Shown here piece after piece: positions 1 to 8,111 of a DNA stretch of 56,318 bases (the first letter of the stretch is position 1; every line of letters begins with the position of its first letter). The DNA lies in the NCBI GenBank assembly GCA_031289755.1, contig JAITOU010000017.1:1-56318 (forward strand). Direction: 5' to 3'. The notes beneath the pieces are model-generated. The model searched no databases. It was not told where the DNA came from and saw nothing but the letters and a program-made list of their open reading frames with translations. The position numbers and the translations under genes were made by a program. Source of the stretch: Clostridiales bacterium (GTDB lineage: Bacteria > Bacillota > Clostridia > Christensenellales > JAISNN01).

Positions 1-98
1 CCTACTACTTAAAACGCCCCTTTTTTTAGCAAAAAAACTATCGCTCTAAAAAACGATGGTTTTGCTATCGGCAAATAGAATAATTGTCCGATATATAG

Positions 99-228
99 AA
101 AAAAACCGCCCTTTTTCAGACGGTTTTTCCTGTCGGTCTACGCGATGTCACTTACTGTGACGATTTTAGCCTTGCGATTCCTCCTGACCGTTTTCATTTT
201 AACGGCTATCTTTAACAAGACATCGGCA
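99..228 (-). ncRNA. candidate small RNA (or very short ORF) unit
   Basis: A stand-alone transcription unit of about 130 nt on the minus strand. It begins about 7 nt after the -10 of the strong promoter at 235-263 and ends in a hairpin plus T-run at 99-128. The predicted RNA has a long-range pairing CGGTC/GACCG enclosing a short hairpin GTCAC-AGTAA-GTGAC, and an AGGAGG motif. The only reading frames are tiny (about 19-26 codons, ending at a TAG) with no ribosome site at a proper distance. It matches no riboswitch, SRP, 6S or tmRNA consensus that I know. What is seen is promoter, structure and terminator; calling it an RNA gene is inference. Confidence 0.4.
101..128 (-). terminator. intrinsic terminator of the candidate small RNA
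   Basis: On the minus strand an AAAACCG...CGGTTTT stem with a purine-rich loop is followed by seven T. The hairpin could also work in the plus direction. Confidence 0.6.
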
Positions 229-234
229 AGATTT

Positions 235-263
235 ATTTTAAATGGGTGCATTCAAAATGTCAA
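235..263 (-). promoter_or_regulatory. sigma-A type promoter of the candidate small RNA
   Basis: On the minus strand TTGACA (258-263) and TAAAAT (235-240) are separated by 17 bp. It lies just downstream of the ftsY terminator and points away from ftsY. Confidence 0.65.
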
Positions 264-293
264 GAGTTTTTGGTAAAAATCAAAAAGAGTTAT

Positions 294-318
294 TAAAACG
301 CCGCGTTACTTTCGGCGT
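294..318 (-). terminator. probable terminator of ftsY
   Basis: The stem ACGCCG (298-303) / CGGCGT (313-318) has a 9-nt loop. On the minus strand it is followed by a T-rich stretch. It lies 55 bp after the ftsY stop codon. Confidence 0.5.
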
Positions 319-372
319 CTTATCATTTGTTTTTTTGTCGCGAAACTCTTTACATAAGGTTTAAAAAAATTC

Positions 373-1266
373 CTACAAAATTCCGTTGACAAAATCTTCC
401 GCGTCAAAAGGAAGCAGGTCGGTTATTTTTTCGCCGACGCCGACAAAGACTACGGGTATTTCCTTTTCGCAAGCGATAGCGACGACTACGCCGCCCTTTG
501 CCGTGCCGTCGAGCTTTGTCAGTATTATGCCGTCTATGTCTATCGCTTCGTCAAAGATACCGACTTGCGAAATGGCGTTTTGTCCCGTCGTCGCGTCGAG
601 TACGATATAGTTTCGGACGTCGGCGTCGGAATATTCCCGTTCTATCACACGGTTGATTTTTTTCAATTCTTCCATGAGATTTTTTTTGTTTTGGAGTCTG
701 CCGGCGGTATCGACGAGAACGACGTCGGTCTTTCTGGCTTTTGCCGACGAAACGGCATCAAAGACGACGGCGGCGGGGTCAGAGCCTTCGCCGTGTATGA
801 TAATCTTGACTCCGGCGCGTTCCGCCCATACTTCTAATTGCTCGGACGCGGCCGCACGGTAAGTATCGGCGGCGGCGATTACTACTGATTTTCCGGCGTC
901 CTTAAAGTGCTTTGCCAGCTTTCCTATCGCCGTCGTCTTGCCGACGCCGTTCACTCCGGCTATCATGATGAGCAAAGGATAATTGTACGGCGGCACGTCG
1001 TAGTCTATCTTTTCGGCTATGATTTTTTTTAAAAGCTTCTTTGCTTCCGCAGAGTCGGTGACCTTGTTTCTAAAAACGCGGTCTCTAAGGTCGGCGACGA
1101 TATCTTCGGCGGCTGCCGCACCCATATCGGAAAAGATTAAAGCTTCTTCAAGGCTTTCATAAAAAGCGTCGTCTAAGGACGCCGCCTTAAACACCTCGAA
1201 GATTTTTTTTGAAACGGCTTCCTTTGTCTTTTTTAATCCTTCGGCTATTTTTGAAAAAAAACCCAT
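373..1266 (-). CDS. ftsY: signal recognition particle receptor FtsY
   Basis: SRP receptor GTPase that docks ribosome-SRP complexes at the membrane and passes nascent membrane proteins to SecYEG. The 297-residue protein is the compact NG form without a long acidic A domain. The N helical domain covers about residues 1-90. The G domain shows the P-loop GVNGVGKTT (104-112), the I-box DTYRAAASEQL (134-144), DTAGR (186-190) and TKLDGTAKGG (250-259). The start has a ribosome site AAGGGGAAG. It lies downstream of smc on the same strand, the usual Firmicute order, but a 165-bp palindromic repeat separates them. No ffh or ylxM follows; the unit ends at a terminator. Confidence 0.96.
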   Translation of the reverse strand: MGFFSKIAEGLKKTKEAVSKKIFEVFKAASLDDAFYESLEEALIFSDMGAAAAEDIVADLRDRVFRNKVTDSAEAKKLLKKIIAEKIDYDVPPYNYPLLIMIAGVNGVGKTTAIGKLAKHFKDAGKSVVIAAADTYRAAASEQLEVWAERAGVKIIIHGEGSDPAAVVFDAVSSAKARKTDVVLVDTAGRLQNKKNLMEELKKINRVIEREYSDADVRNYIVLDATTGQNAISQVGIFDEAIDIDGIILTKLDGTAKGGVVVAIACEKEIPVVFVGVGEKITDLLPFDAEDFVNGIL

Positions 1267-1285
1267 TGCTCTTCCCCTTTATACA

Positions 1286-1450
1286 TTAGATTAGGCCTAT
1301 AACCTATATGACGAACAGATTGTAGCGGATTTTTGCCTTATACAAGGCGCATTTGACGCCGTGTAGCGTAAGCTACACCAGGAAAAGGCAACGCTGTATA
1401 AGGCAAAAAGACGCAAAATATGTCGGCAGATAGGTTATAGGACTAATCTA
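1286..1450. repeat. long palindromic repeat element (family A) between smc and ftsY
   Basis: Imperfect inverted repeat of about 165 bp. The outer arms are AGATTAGGCCTATAACCTAT (1288-1307) and ATAGGTTATAGGACTAATCT (1430-1449). Inside are GCCTTATAC...GTATAAGGC and a perfect small hairpin GTGTAGC-GTAA-GCTACAC. Related arms occur at 41439-41518, 40096-40118 and more distantly at 11963-12009, so this is a dispersed family, MITE- or REP-like. It has no coding potential. Confidence 0.8.
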
Positions 1451-1480
1451 TTATAAACCGCTTTATCGCGGAGCGGTATA

Positions 1481-4400
1481 TTATCCCGCTTTGACATTCT
1501 TTACCGCTTCGCTTAGCTGTACCGAAACAAGGCGCGATACGCCCTTTTCTTCCATAGTCACGCCGTACAAGGTATCGGCAAGCTCCATTGTCGGCTTGCG
1601 GTGAGTGATGACGATAAACTGTGTGTTTTTACTGAACTTTCTAAGATATTCGGCAAAGAGATTTGCGTTAGCGTCGTCTAAGGCGGCTTCTATCTCGTCC
1701 AAAACGCAAAACGGCATCGGTTTGAGCTTCAAGATAGCAAAGAGAATGGCTATCGCCGTCAATGCCTTTTCGCCGCCGGACAGCAAGGAAATGTGTTGAA
1801 GCCTTTTGCCGGGCGGTTCGGCGTATATCTCTATTCCGGCATTCAAAAGGTCTTTGTCCTCCGCTTCTTCGATTTGGAGCTTCGCCTTGCCGCCGTTAAA
1901 GAGCTGCTTAAAAATCGACATGAAATTTTCGTTTATCTTGTCAAATTCCGTTTTGAATTTTATATTCATTTCGCTTGTCAGGTCGTTGATGATTTTTAAC
2001 AAATCGCTTTCGGCTTTTTGCATATCGTCGCGCTGTGCCGCCATTTCGCCGTAACGCCCGCTGACCTCCGCATATTCTTTTACGGCAAGCATATTGACGT
2101 TGCCAAGCTCGCTTATTTTCCTTTTGAGTCGGTTGATAAATGTCAGGGATTTTTGATAATCGTATTCTTCCTGTCTGAATGCGAGCGCGTCGCCGTACTC
2201 CAAGCCGTATTCTTCTCTGACCCGTTCTTCGAGCATTGTAACGTCCGTGTCCAATCGCTCCAAAGCATTCTCTTCTCTTATTTTTTTCTCGTTCAAAGCC
2301 GTTATAACGTCGCTTGCGGCGTTGCGCTTTTCGTCGAGCGCATTAAGCTCTCTTTGGCATTCCGCCTTATACTCGCCGAGTCCGGCTAAGCGGCTTTTCA
2401 AACCGTCGATTTTTTCGCGCTGTTCCGCGCTCATGGCTTCCGCGACGGTTTTGGCTTCCTGCTCTCTCAACGCCGTGCGGATTTTGACGATTACGCTCTC
2501 CAAACCGGCTATGCGCTCCGCCGCCGCCGTCATCTCTTCTTGAAGTACGGCGGAACGCTCCGCCGCCGTGTCCGAATCCTTGTTCATCTGAGAAAGAGTG
2601 ATTTTGGCTTTTGTTATGCTCTCTTCCAGCGTTTCGCGCTCCGTTCGCTTTTGATTAAACTGAGTGCGGCTTTCTTCTCTCAATTCGTCTATGCTCTTGC
2701 GGCGTGCCATGATATCGGTTTCGAGCTTGTCTACGCTGCCTATATCCGTTCGAATTTCTTCCATTCTTTGATTGACCGACAACAGACCGCTTTGCAATAT
2801 ACTCCTTTCGCGTTCCAGCGTTTTGAGCTGCGCGTCGGCTTTTTCGGCTCTCTCGGTCAGCGCGGCATAAGCGATTTCGTTGTTTTTTTGTTCCTTTGAC
2901 TTGGCTTCTATGCCGCTCTTGATTTTGCCTATTCCGTCCTGCGCGGCTTTGACCGCGCCGTCGAGCATTGCGTATTGACCGACTGCCGCTTTTAGGCTCT
3001 CCTTGACCTGCGCGATATTTCGGTCTCGGCTTATGATGTCGGCGTTGCTGTCCGTCTTGCGGCTGCCGCCGGTTATCGCTCCGCTCGGCATAAAGACTTC
3101 ACCGTCGAGCGTGACTATTCTAAAAGCGTAATTGTACTTCCTTGCCATAGCTATCGCCGTGTCTATGACGTCTACGACGACGGTTCTGCCCAAGAGATTT
3201 CTGACTATTCCCTGAAATCTTTTGTCATAGCCGATAAGCTCCGACGCCGCGCCGAAACAGCCCGGTATCTTGATTATTTCATCGTATTCGCGTTCGAGTA
3301 AGCGTTGCTTCACGCCCGACATCGGCAAAAAAGTCACCCTTCCGTAACGCCTTTCTTTGAGATAAGCTATGAGATACTTGGCGTCGTCCTCGTCGTTGAC
3401 AATGACGTTTTGGAGAGCCGCGCCTAAGGCTACGTCTATCGCCTGCTCGTATTTTTCTTCCACCTTGATGACGTCCGCCAAAACTCCCAGATTTCTGTCT
3501 TTGAGATTTTTGTCGGTTTTGCTGTCGGTCATGAGTTTTTTGACGGGATAGCTAAAACCTTCGTATTCGTTCTTGATATCTTCGAGCATCTTGGCTTTTG
3601 TTTCGAGAGCGGCAATGCGTCCGCTCAAAGTCTTGCTTTCTTCTTGTCCGCGGCTTATCTTAATCTGCCGCGCCGCATATTCGGCTTCGAGCCGCGCAAG
3701 CTCCGCCGCGCCGCCGTCTATAAGAAGCTTTATGCGTGACGCTTCGGCTTCGATTTGGTTTTTTGATTGCTCCGCCGAAAGCACGGCGGCTTCGATTTCT
3801 TCCGCCTTGCTCAAAAAAGCTTCTCTGTTTTGTTTGAGCAATTCCTCTTCCTTTAACAATTGCGACATATTCGCCTTTATGTCCGAAAGCTTGCCCATGT
3901 TGTCTATGATGTTGCGGTTAGAAAGCTCTATCTTTCCTTCTCTTTCATTCAGGCTTTCTTTGAGCTTTGCAAGCTCGGCGGCGGCGTGCGCCAATAAATT
4001 TTCTTTGTCATATATCCGCCTTGTCAGCTCTCCGGCTTGTTCTCCGCAATCTTTGAGCGCGGCTTTTTTAAAAGCGATTGCCGCCCGCAGACTTTGCGTT
4101 TCGCCGTTCAGACGGTTTTCTTCGGCTTTGAGATTGTTTATCCTTTCGTTGCGGAGTTTAAGCTCTCCGGCGTTTTTTTCGGCTTCGACAAGAAGCTCGG
4201 TTAGCTCTTCTCTCAATGACGCTATATGCGTGTCGGTATTGCTTATGCTGTTCATTCCGGCGTTAAAAGACGCTATGATACCGTTGTAGGCGGCGCGTTC
4301 AGCTTCAAGACGCGTTTCCACGTCGAGAAGCCTTCGATTGATTATATCCTTTTCTTTGGCGTTGTTTTCGTACTGATATATGTAGGCGTTGACCTCGTTT

Positions 4401-5071
4401 GTTTTCAATTCGTCTTTTAGCTCTTGGCATTTTCTCGCGTCTTCCGACTGCCTTTTGAGCGGTTCGAGCTGTCTGAACAGCTCGCCCATGATGTCTTCGT
4501 GACGACCCAGATTTTCTCGCGTCCGTATCAGTTTGCGTTCCGATTCGATTTTTTTGCTCTTGGACTTGGCTATTCCGGCGGCTTCTTCAAAGATATTGCG
4601 CCTGTCGTCCGGCTTTGCGCTCAAAATCTCGTCTATACGTCCCTGACCGATAATGCTGTAACCTTCTCTGCCTGCGCCCGTATCTCTGAGCAGGTCTATA
4701 ATGTCCTTTAAGCGGCAGGTGTTTTTGTTTATCAGATACTCACTCTCGCCCGACCTGTCCAATTTCCGCGTCAGGACAAGCTCGTCGTAATCGATATTGA
4801 AGAGCTTGCTTTTGTTGTCAAAAAACAGCGACACTTCGCAATAAGAAGTAGATTTTCGGTTCTCCGTGCCGTTAAAGATGACGTCCTGCATAGACTTGCC
4901 GCGAAGCGTCTTTGCGCTCTGCTCGCCCAGCACCCACCTGATAGCGTCGGCGACGTTGCTCTTGCCGCAGCCGTTCGGCCCGACAATAGCCGTCACCTCG
5001 CTGTCAAATTCGATTTTTGTCCTGTCCGCGAAGGATTTAAAGCCCTGCATCTCTATTTTGTTAAAATTCAC
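1481..5071 (-). CDS. smc: chromosome segregation protein SMC
   Basis: Condensin-type ATPase that, with ScpA and ScpB, loops and organises the chromosome. Its 1196 residues are the normal length. The N-terminal head has Walker A GPNGCGKSN (31-39). Two long coiled-coil arms rich in E, K, A and L surround a hinge at about 510-670 (glycine-rich, with MPSGAITGGS near its end). The C-terminal head has signature LSGGEKAL (from 1097) and Walker B with DEIEAALDD (1125-1133). The start is GTG with GAGG seven bases upstream. rnc, often next to smc, is not here: upstream is an AT-rich repeat region and then the ABC transporter. Confidence 0.97.
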   Translation of the reverse strand: MNFNKIEMQGFKSFADRTKIEFDSEVTAIVGPNGCGKSNVADAIRWVLGEQSAKTLRGKSMQDVIFNGTENRKSTSYCEVSLFFDNKSKLFNIDYDELVLTRKLDRSGESEYLINKNTCRLKDIIDLLRDTGAGREGYSIIGQGRIDEILSAKPDDRRNIFEEAAGIAKSKSKKIESERKLIRTRENLGRHEDIMGELFRQLEPLKRQSEDARKCQELKDELKTNEVNAYIYQYENNAKEKDIINRRLLDVETRLEAERAAYNGIIASFNAGMNSISNTDTHIASLREELTELLVEAEKNAGELKLRNERINNLKAEENRLNGETQSLRAAIAFKKAALKDCGEQAGELTRRIYDKENLLAHAAAELAKLKESLNEREGKIELSNRNIIDNMGKLSDIKANMSQLLKEEELLKQNREAFLSKAEEIEAAVLSAEQSKNQIEAEASRIKLLIDGGAAELARLEAEYAARQIKISRGQEESKTLSGRIAALETKAKMLEDIKNEYEGFSYPVKKLMTDSKTDKNLKDRNLGVLADVIKVEEKYEQAIDVALGAALQNVIVNDEDDAKYLIAYLKERRYGRVTFLPMSGVKQRLLEREYDEIIKIPGCFGAASELIGYDKRFQGIVRNLLGRTVVVDVIDTAIAMARKYNYAFRIVTLDGEVFMPSGAITGGSRKTDSNADIISRDRNIAQVKESLKAAVGQYAMLDGAVKAAQDGIGKIKSGIEAKSKEQKNNEIAYAALTERAEKADAQLKTLERERSILQSGLLSVNQRMEEIRTDIGSVDKLETDIMARRKSIDELREESRTQFNQKRTERETLEESITKAKITLSQMNKDSDTAAERSAVLQEEMTAAAERIAGLESVIVKIRTALREQEAKTVAEAMSAEQREKIDGLKSRLAGLGEYKAECQRELNALDEKRNAASDVITALNEKKIREENALERLDTDVTMLEERVREEYGLEYGDALAFRQEEYDYQKSLTFINRLKRKISELGNVNMLAVKEYAEVSGRYGEMAAQRDDMQKAESDLLKIINDLTSEMNIKFKTEFDKINENFMSIFKQLFNGGKAKLQIEEAEDKDLLNAGIEIYAEPPGKRLQHISLLSGGEKALTAIAILFAILKLKPMPFCVLDEIEAALDDANANLFAEYLRKFSKNTQFIVITHRKPTMELADTLYGVTMEEKGVSRLVSVQLSEAVKNVKAG

Positions 5072-5130
5072 TTTATATCCTCATTTTTTTCCGTGAAAAA
5101 TAAAATTTGAATTTATACCGTATTTATAAT

Positions 5131-5159
5131 ATTATACCACAAACAAGCCGATATTGAAA
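5131..5159 (-). promoter_or_regulatory. smc: possible smc promoter
   Basis: A clear minus-strand -10 TATAAT (5131-5136) lies 60 bp before the smc start. The -35 position holds only a weak match (TTTCAA), so the call rests mainly on the -10. Confidence 0.4.
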
Positions 5160-5220
5160 AATCAATAACGACCGTTTCAAAAAAAAAATTAACGGCCGCA
5201 TGAATTGTATGATTTTTTAA

Positions 5221-5392
5221 AATAAGCAAAATAATTTTGCTTAATCAAAATAAAATTTGGTTTATTGAGCAAATAAACCAAATAAAAGCAATAAAATTTT
5301 GCTTATTGACCGATTAAACCAAATAAAAAGCAAAATCATTTTGCTTATCGGGCGATTAAACCAAATAAATGCAAAATCATTTTGCTTATCGG
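5221..5392. repeat. AT-rich tandem repeat with palindromic cores
   Basis: Fills most of the gap between the ABC transporter end and smc. About four units of roughly 42 bp (for example 5281-5321, 5322-5362, 5363-5392) each hold a core like GCAAAATCATTTTGC, itself a perfect palindrome apart from the centre, followed by CGATTAAACCAAATAAA. The first unit is degenerate. The rest of the gap (5072-5220, 5393-5469) holds the smc promoter and AT-rich DNA with no ORF. Confidence 0.75.
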
Positions 5393-5469
5393 AAAAATTT
5401 TAACGGCAATCAAAAATATTGACCTTTGCAAAACGCAAAAGTCAATCCCTTTTTTTAATTTTTTTGCCC

Positions 5470-7998
5470 TTATTGCGCTTTATTCCGAATAATAGTTATA
5501 GGCGCATAAAAGAACAAGCGGATAAGCGGAATCAGTGCGGCAAGTATACTCGCCGATATTGCAATGATAAACGTGACAAGCAAATCCGTTGCTTTTATAT
5601 TAAAAAACACAAGGCTGTCGTTTATCGATTTTGTAAAATTATAATTTATTCTGTTCATCAAAATAAATGAAACGCCTATCGACAGTATAAATGCCGCCAA
5701 AGACAAGCACACGGTAGTCAAACCGAATATCATCGTCACGTCGCTGTTTCGCGCTCCGAGCGCCTTTAATACTCCTACCTTATAGGTGTTTTTCTTAATG
5801 GTATTAAAGGTAAAGAAGGCTATCGAAAGTACGGCGAGAATTGCCGTATACAACATAATATCGTCCGAAAAATCCTTTACGTCTTTCAGATAAATATCCG
5901 CATCCCTAACCAAAATCCCCATAGAAACATAGTCCGTATATCTTTCTTTGGGATAATTCGGGTATTGCTCATAAAATTCTTCGGAATGCTCCACCCAAAG
6001 AAAATTGTCCATGACCTCTTTGTTGACCGCCCAATTCTTTCCGAGAGAAATGTGAACGGTACGGAAATGACCGTTGACAATAACTCTGTCATGCCCTTCA
6101 TATAATAAGACCACACCGTCTTCCGCCAAGGCGTTGTCGGCTACTATGCCGTATATATCGTCCAAAGTATATCCGTAATAGCTTCTCTCTATATCCCAAT
6201 TATATGTATAATCGCCGTATGTCAAAGTCAAGCTATTGACAAGCTCTTCCAAAAGCGCCGACGTAAACGCGCTTTCTTCGATACCGGTTATTTCCGACAG
6301 TTCTTTTAGCGATAAGACCACGCCTCTCGTTGCATTTTCTCTTTTGATAATAAAATCCGAATCGTCAGGCAATTCACTCAACCGCTTTATTTTTTTGATT
6401 CCGCCGTAATCGTTGTAAACATATTCTTCATAAGCGCCGTTATATACTACGGAAAAAAAGTCTGCCTCTACCACCGATTTATAGCTTGCTTCCGCAGACA
6501 AGGCGGTTATAAATTCCGGACGGCAATAAACGGTTTGGAGTCCCGTAAGGTAAGTTTCTTCAAAGGTGTATTCCCTTGTGCTTTCCGTTATATAAGCGTA
6601 TTGTTTATAATTACTTTTCAATATGCCTTTGATTTTAAAGGTCAAGCCGGTTTGGCGGTCGGTAAGCTCGCGACCGACCAAATCGCCTGTGCCGCCCGAA
6701 AAAAGTCCGTAATAAATCATGTTGTCGGCTATGTAATCGTATATGAGAATATCGTTCGCCTTCTTAGGCAATTCGCCGTATAATAGCGGCATATGAAAGG
6801 TCGAGAAATCCGCTACCGCGACCGCTTCGCGGAAGCCGGAAATATGATAGGGAAACACCCTGCCGCTTACCCCCAAAAAAACGTCCGAAAAATCCTGAAA
6901 ATTTTTATTGAAAAAATAAGACGGATAAAAAGCCGCTTTCCCACCCGTCACAGCTTCGAGCGTGGGTATATCGTTTATGTCGCTGTCTTCATAAGCGAGC
7001 CAAGGACCGTGCGAGATAATCGGTTCTCCGTCCACATATATATAACGCGGTTCGTAATAATATTTTGAAAGCTGAAAGACATACATATCATTATGTTTTA
7101 GGGTGTTCATAAAGGCGTCTTGCGAATTATATCCCGAAAGCGCATAAAAATTTGTAAACAAAGTAAACGCCGCCGCCAATATAAGCACAATCGCGGCAAA
7201 GCCGTACTTTGTACGCCAAAGGTTGTTTCCTATTATCGCGGCGGCATCTCTTAATCTCAAATGATAATATTTCGTGGACGTTGCGCGGCTTTCCGACGGA
7301 TTTTCCGATATTTCAGATATGCGGCTATCCTCCGTCACTTCACCGTCTTTCAGGCGTATAAGCCTGTCGGCTTGGTTTAAGGCGGTTTCTTCGTCGTGAG
7401 TTACGACGATAACGGTTTTTTCTTTCGATACTTCTTTTAATACCCCTATAATATCGGCGGATGTTTTGCTGTCAAGATTGCCCGTCGGCTCGTCGCAAAG
7501 CAATACGGCGGAGCCTTTTGCAATGGCTCTGGCTATCGCCACTCTCTGCTGTTGTCCGCCGGAAAGCTCGTTGATTTTGCGGTCTTTCAGCTCTTCTATA
7601 CCGGTTTTTTGCATGGCGTCCGACGTACGCTCCGATATAATTCCGTCGTCGTTTTCTTGAAATTTAACGGCAAGCTTGATATTTTCCGATACGGAAAGGT
7701 CGCTCAAAAGGTTATAATCCTGAAAAACAAAGCCGATTCCGTAGCTTCGCAAAAAATCATAATCCTTGTTTTTCATTTCCGACGTGTTTTTACCGTTGAT
7801 AAGTATTTCGCCGTCGGTCGGCTTGTCCAAACCGCCGATAAGATTCATCAGCGTCGTCTTTCCGCTGCCGCTCTTACCGACAACCGCGACAAGTCCGCTC
7901 CCGTCGAATGTTAAATTGATATTTTTCAGAGCTTCGACTTTAAAGGCTTTTTTATCCGACAGGACGTATTCTTTTTTCACGTTTATCAGTTGTACCAT
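5470..7998 (-). CDS. ABC transporter, fused ATPase and FtsX-type permease
   Basis: A single 842-residue chain combining a MacB/LolD-like ATPase with an FtsX-type permease. ATPase: Walker A GKSGSGKTT (41-49), signature LSGGQQQR (145-152), Walker B with DEPTGNLDS (169-177). Then comes one membrane segment (about 266-288), a large external domain of about 440 residues rich in Y, D and E, and three C-terminal membrane segments (about 735-830) including the FtsX motif region KVGVLKALGARNSDV. This is the 1+3 topology of MacB/FtsX permeases. Such proteins act as mechanotransducers or export peptides, lipids or antibiotics; the substrate cannot be told. There is no adjacent two-component system or membrane fusion protein. 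Start ATG at 7998, weak ribosome site. Confidence 0.88.
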   Translation of the reverse strand: MVQLINVKKEYVLSDKKAFKVEALKNINLTFDGSGLVAVVGKSGSGKTTLMNLIGGLDKPTDGEILINGKNTSEMKNKDYDFLRSYGIGFVFQDYNLLSDLSVSENIKLAVKFQENDDGIISERTSDAMQKTGIEELKDRKINELSGGQQQRVAIARAIAKGSAVLLCDEPTGNLDSKTSADIIGVLKEVSKEKTVIVVTHDEETALNQADRLIRLKDGEVTEDSRISEISENPSESRATSTKYYHLRLRDAAAIIGNNLWRTKYGFAAIVLILAAAFTLFTNFYALSGYNSQDAFMNTLKHNDMYVFQLSKYYYEPRYIYVDGEPIISHGPWLAYEDSDINDIPTLEAVTGGKAAFYPSYFFNKNFQDFSDVFLGVSGRVFPYHISGFREAVAVADFSTFHMPLLYGELPKKANDILIYDYIADNMIYYGLFSGGTGDLVGRELTDRQTGLTFKIKGILKSNYKQYAYITESTREYTFEETYLTGLQTVYCRPEFITALSAEASYKSVVEADFFSVVYNGAYEEYVYNDYGGIKKIKRLSELPDDSDFIIKRENATRGVVLSLKELSEITGIEESAFTSALLEELVNSLTLTYGDYTYNWDIERSYYGYTLDDIYGIVADNALAEDGVVLLYEGHDRVIVNGHFRTVHISLGKNWAVNKEVMDNFLWVEHSEEFYEQYPNYPKERYTDYVSMGILVRDADIYLKDVKDFSDDIMLYTAILAVLSIAFFTFNTIKKNTYKVGVLKALGARNSDVTMIFGLTTVCLSLAAFILSIGVSFILMNRINYNFTKSINDSLVFFNIKATDLLVTFIIAISASILAALIPLIRLFFYAPITIIRNKAQ

Positions 7999-8111
7999 AG
8001 GTTTCCACCGTCACGGATTTATTACCGCCGCGTTATTTATTTGCCTTATGTAAACAAATTGAATTTCCGTTATTTACCGTAATGCCATGTGATGTTTTCT
8101 TTAACCGACAA

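Noticed and set aside
3573..4289. Serine/alanine-rich plus-strand open frame
   Set aside because: Antisense to the coiled coil of smc; composition reflects the complementary strand of E/K/A-rich codons.
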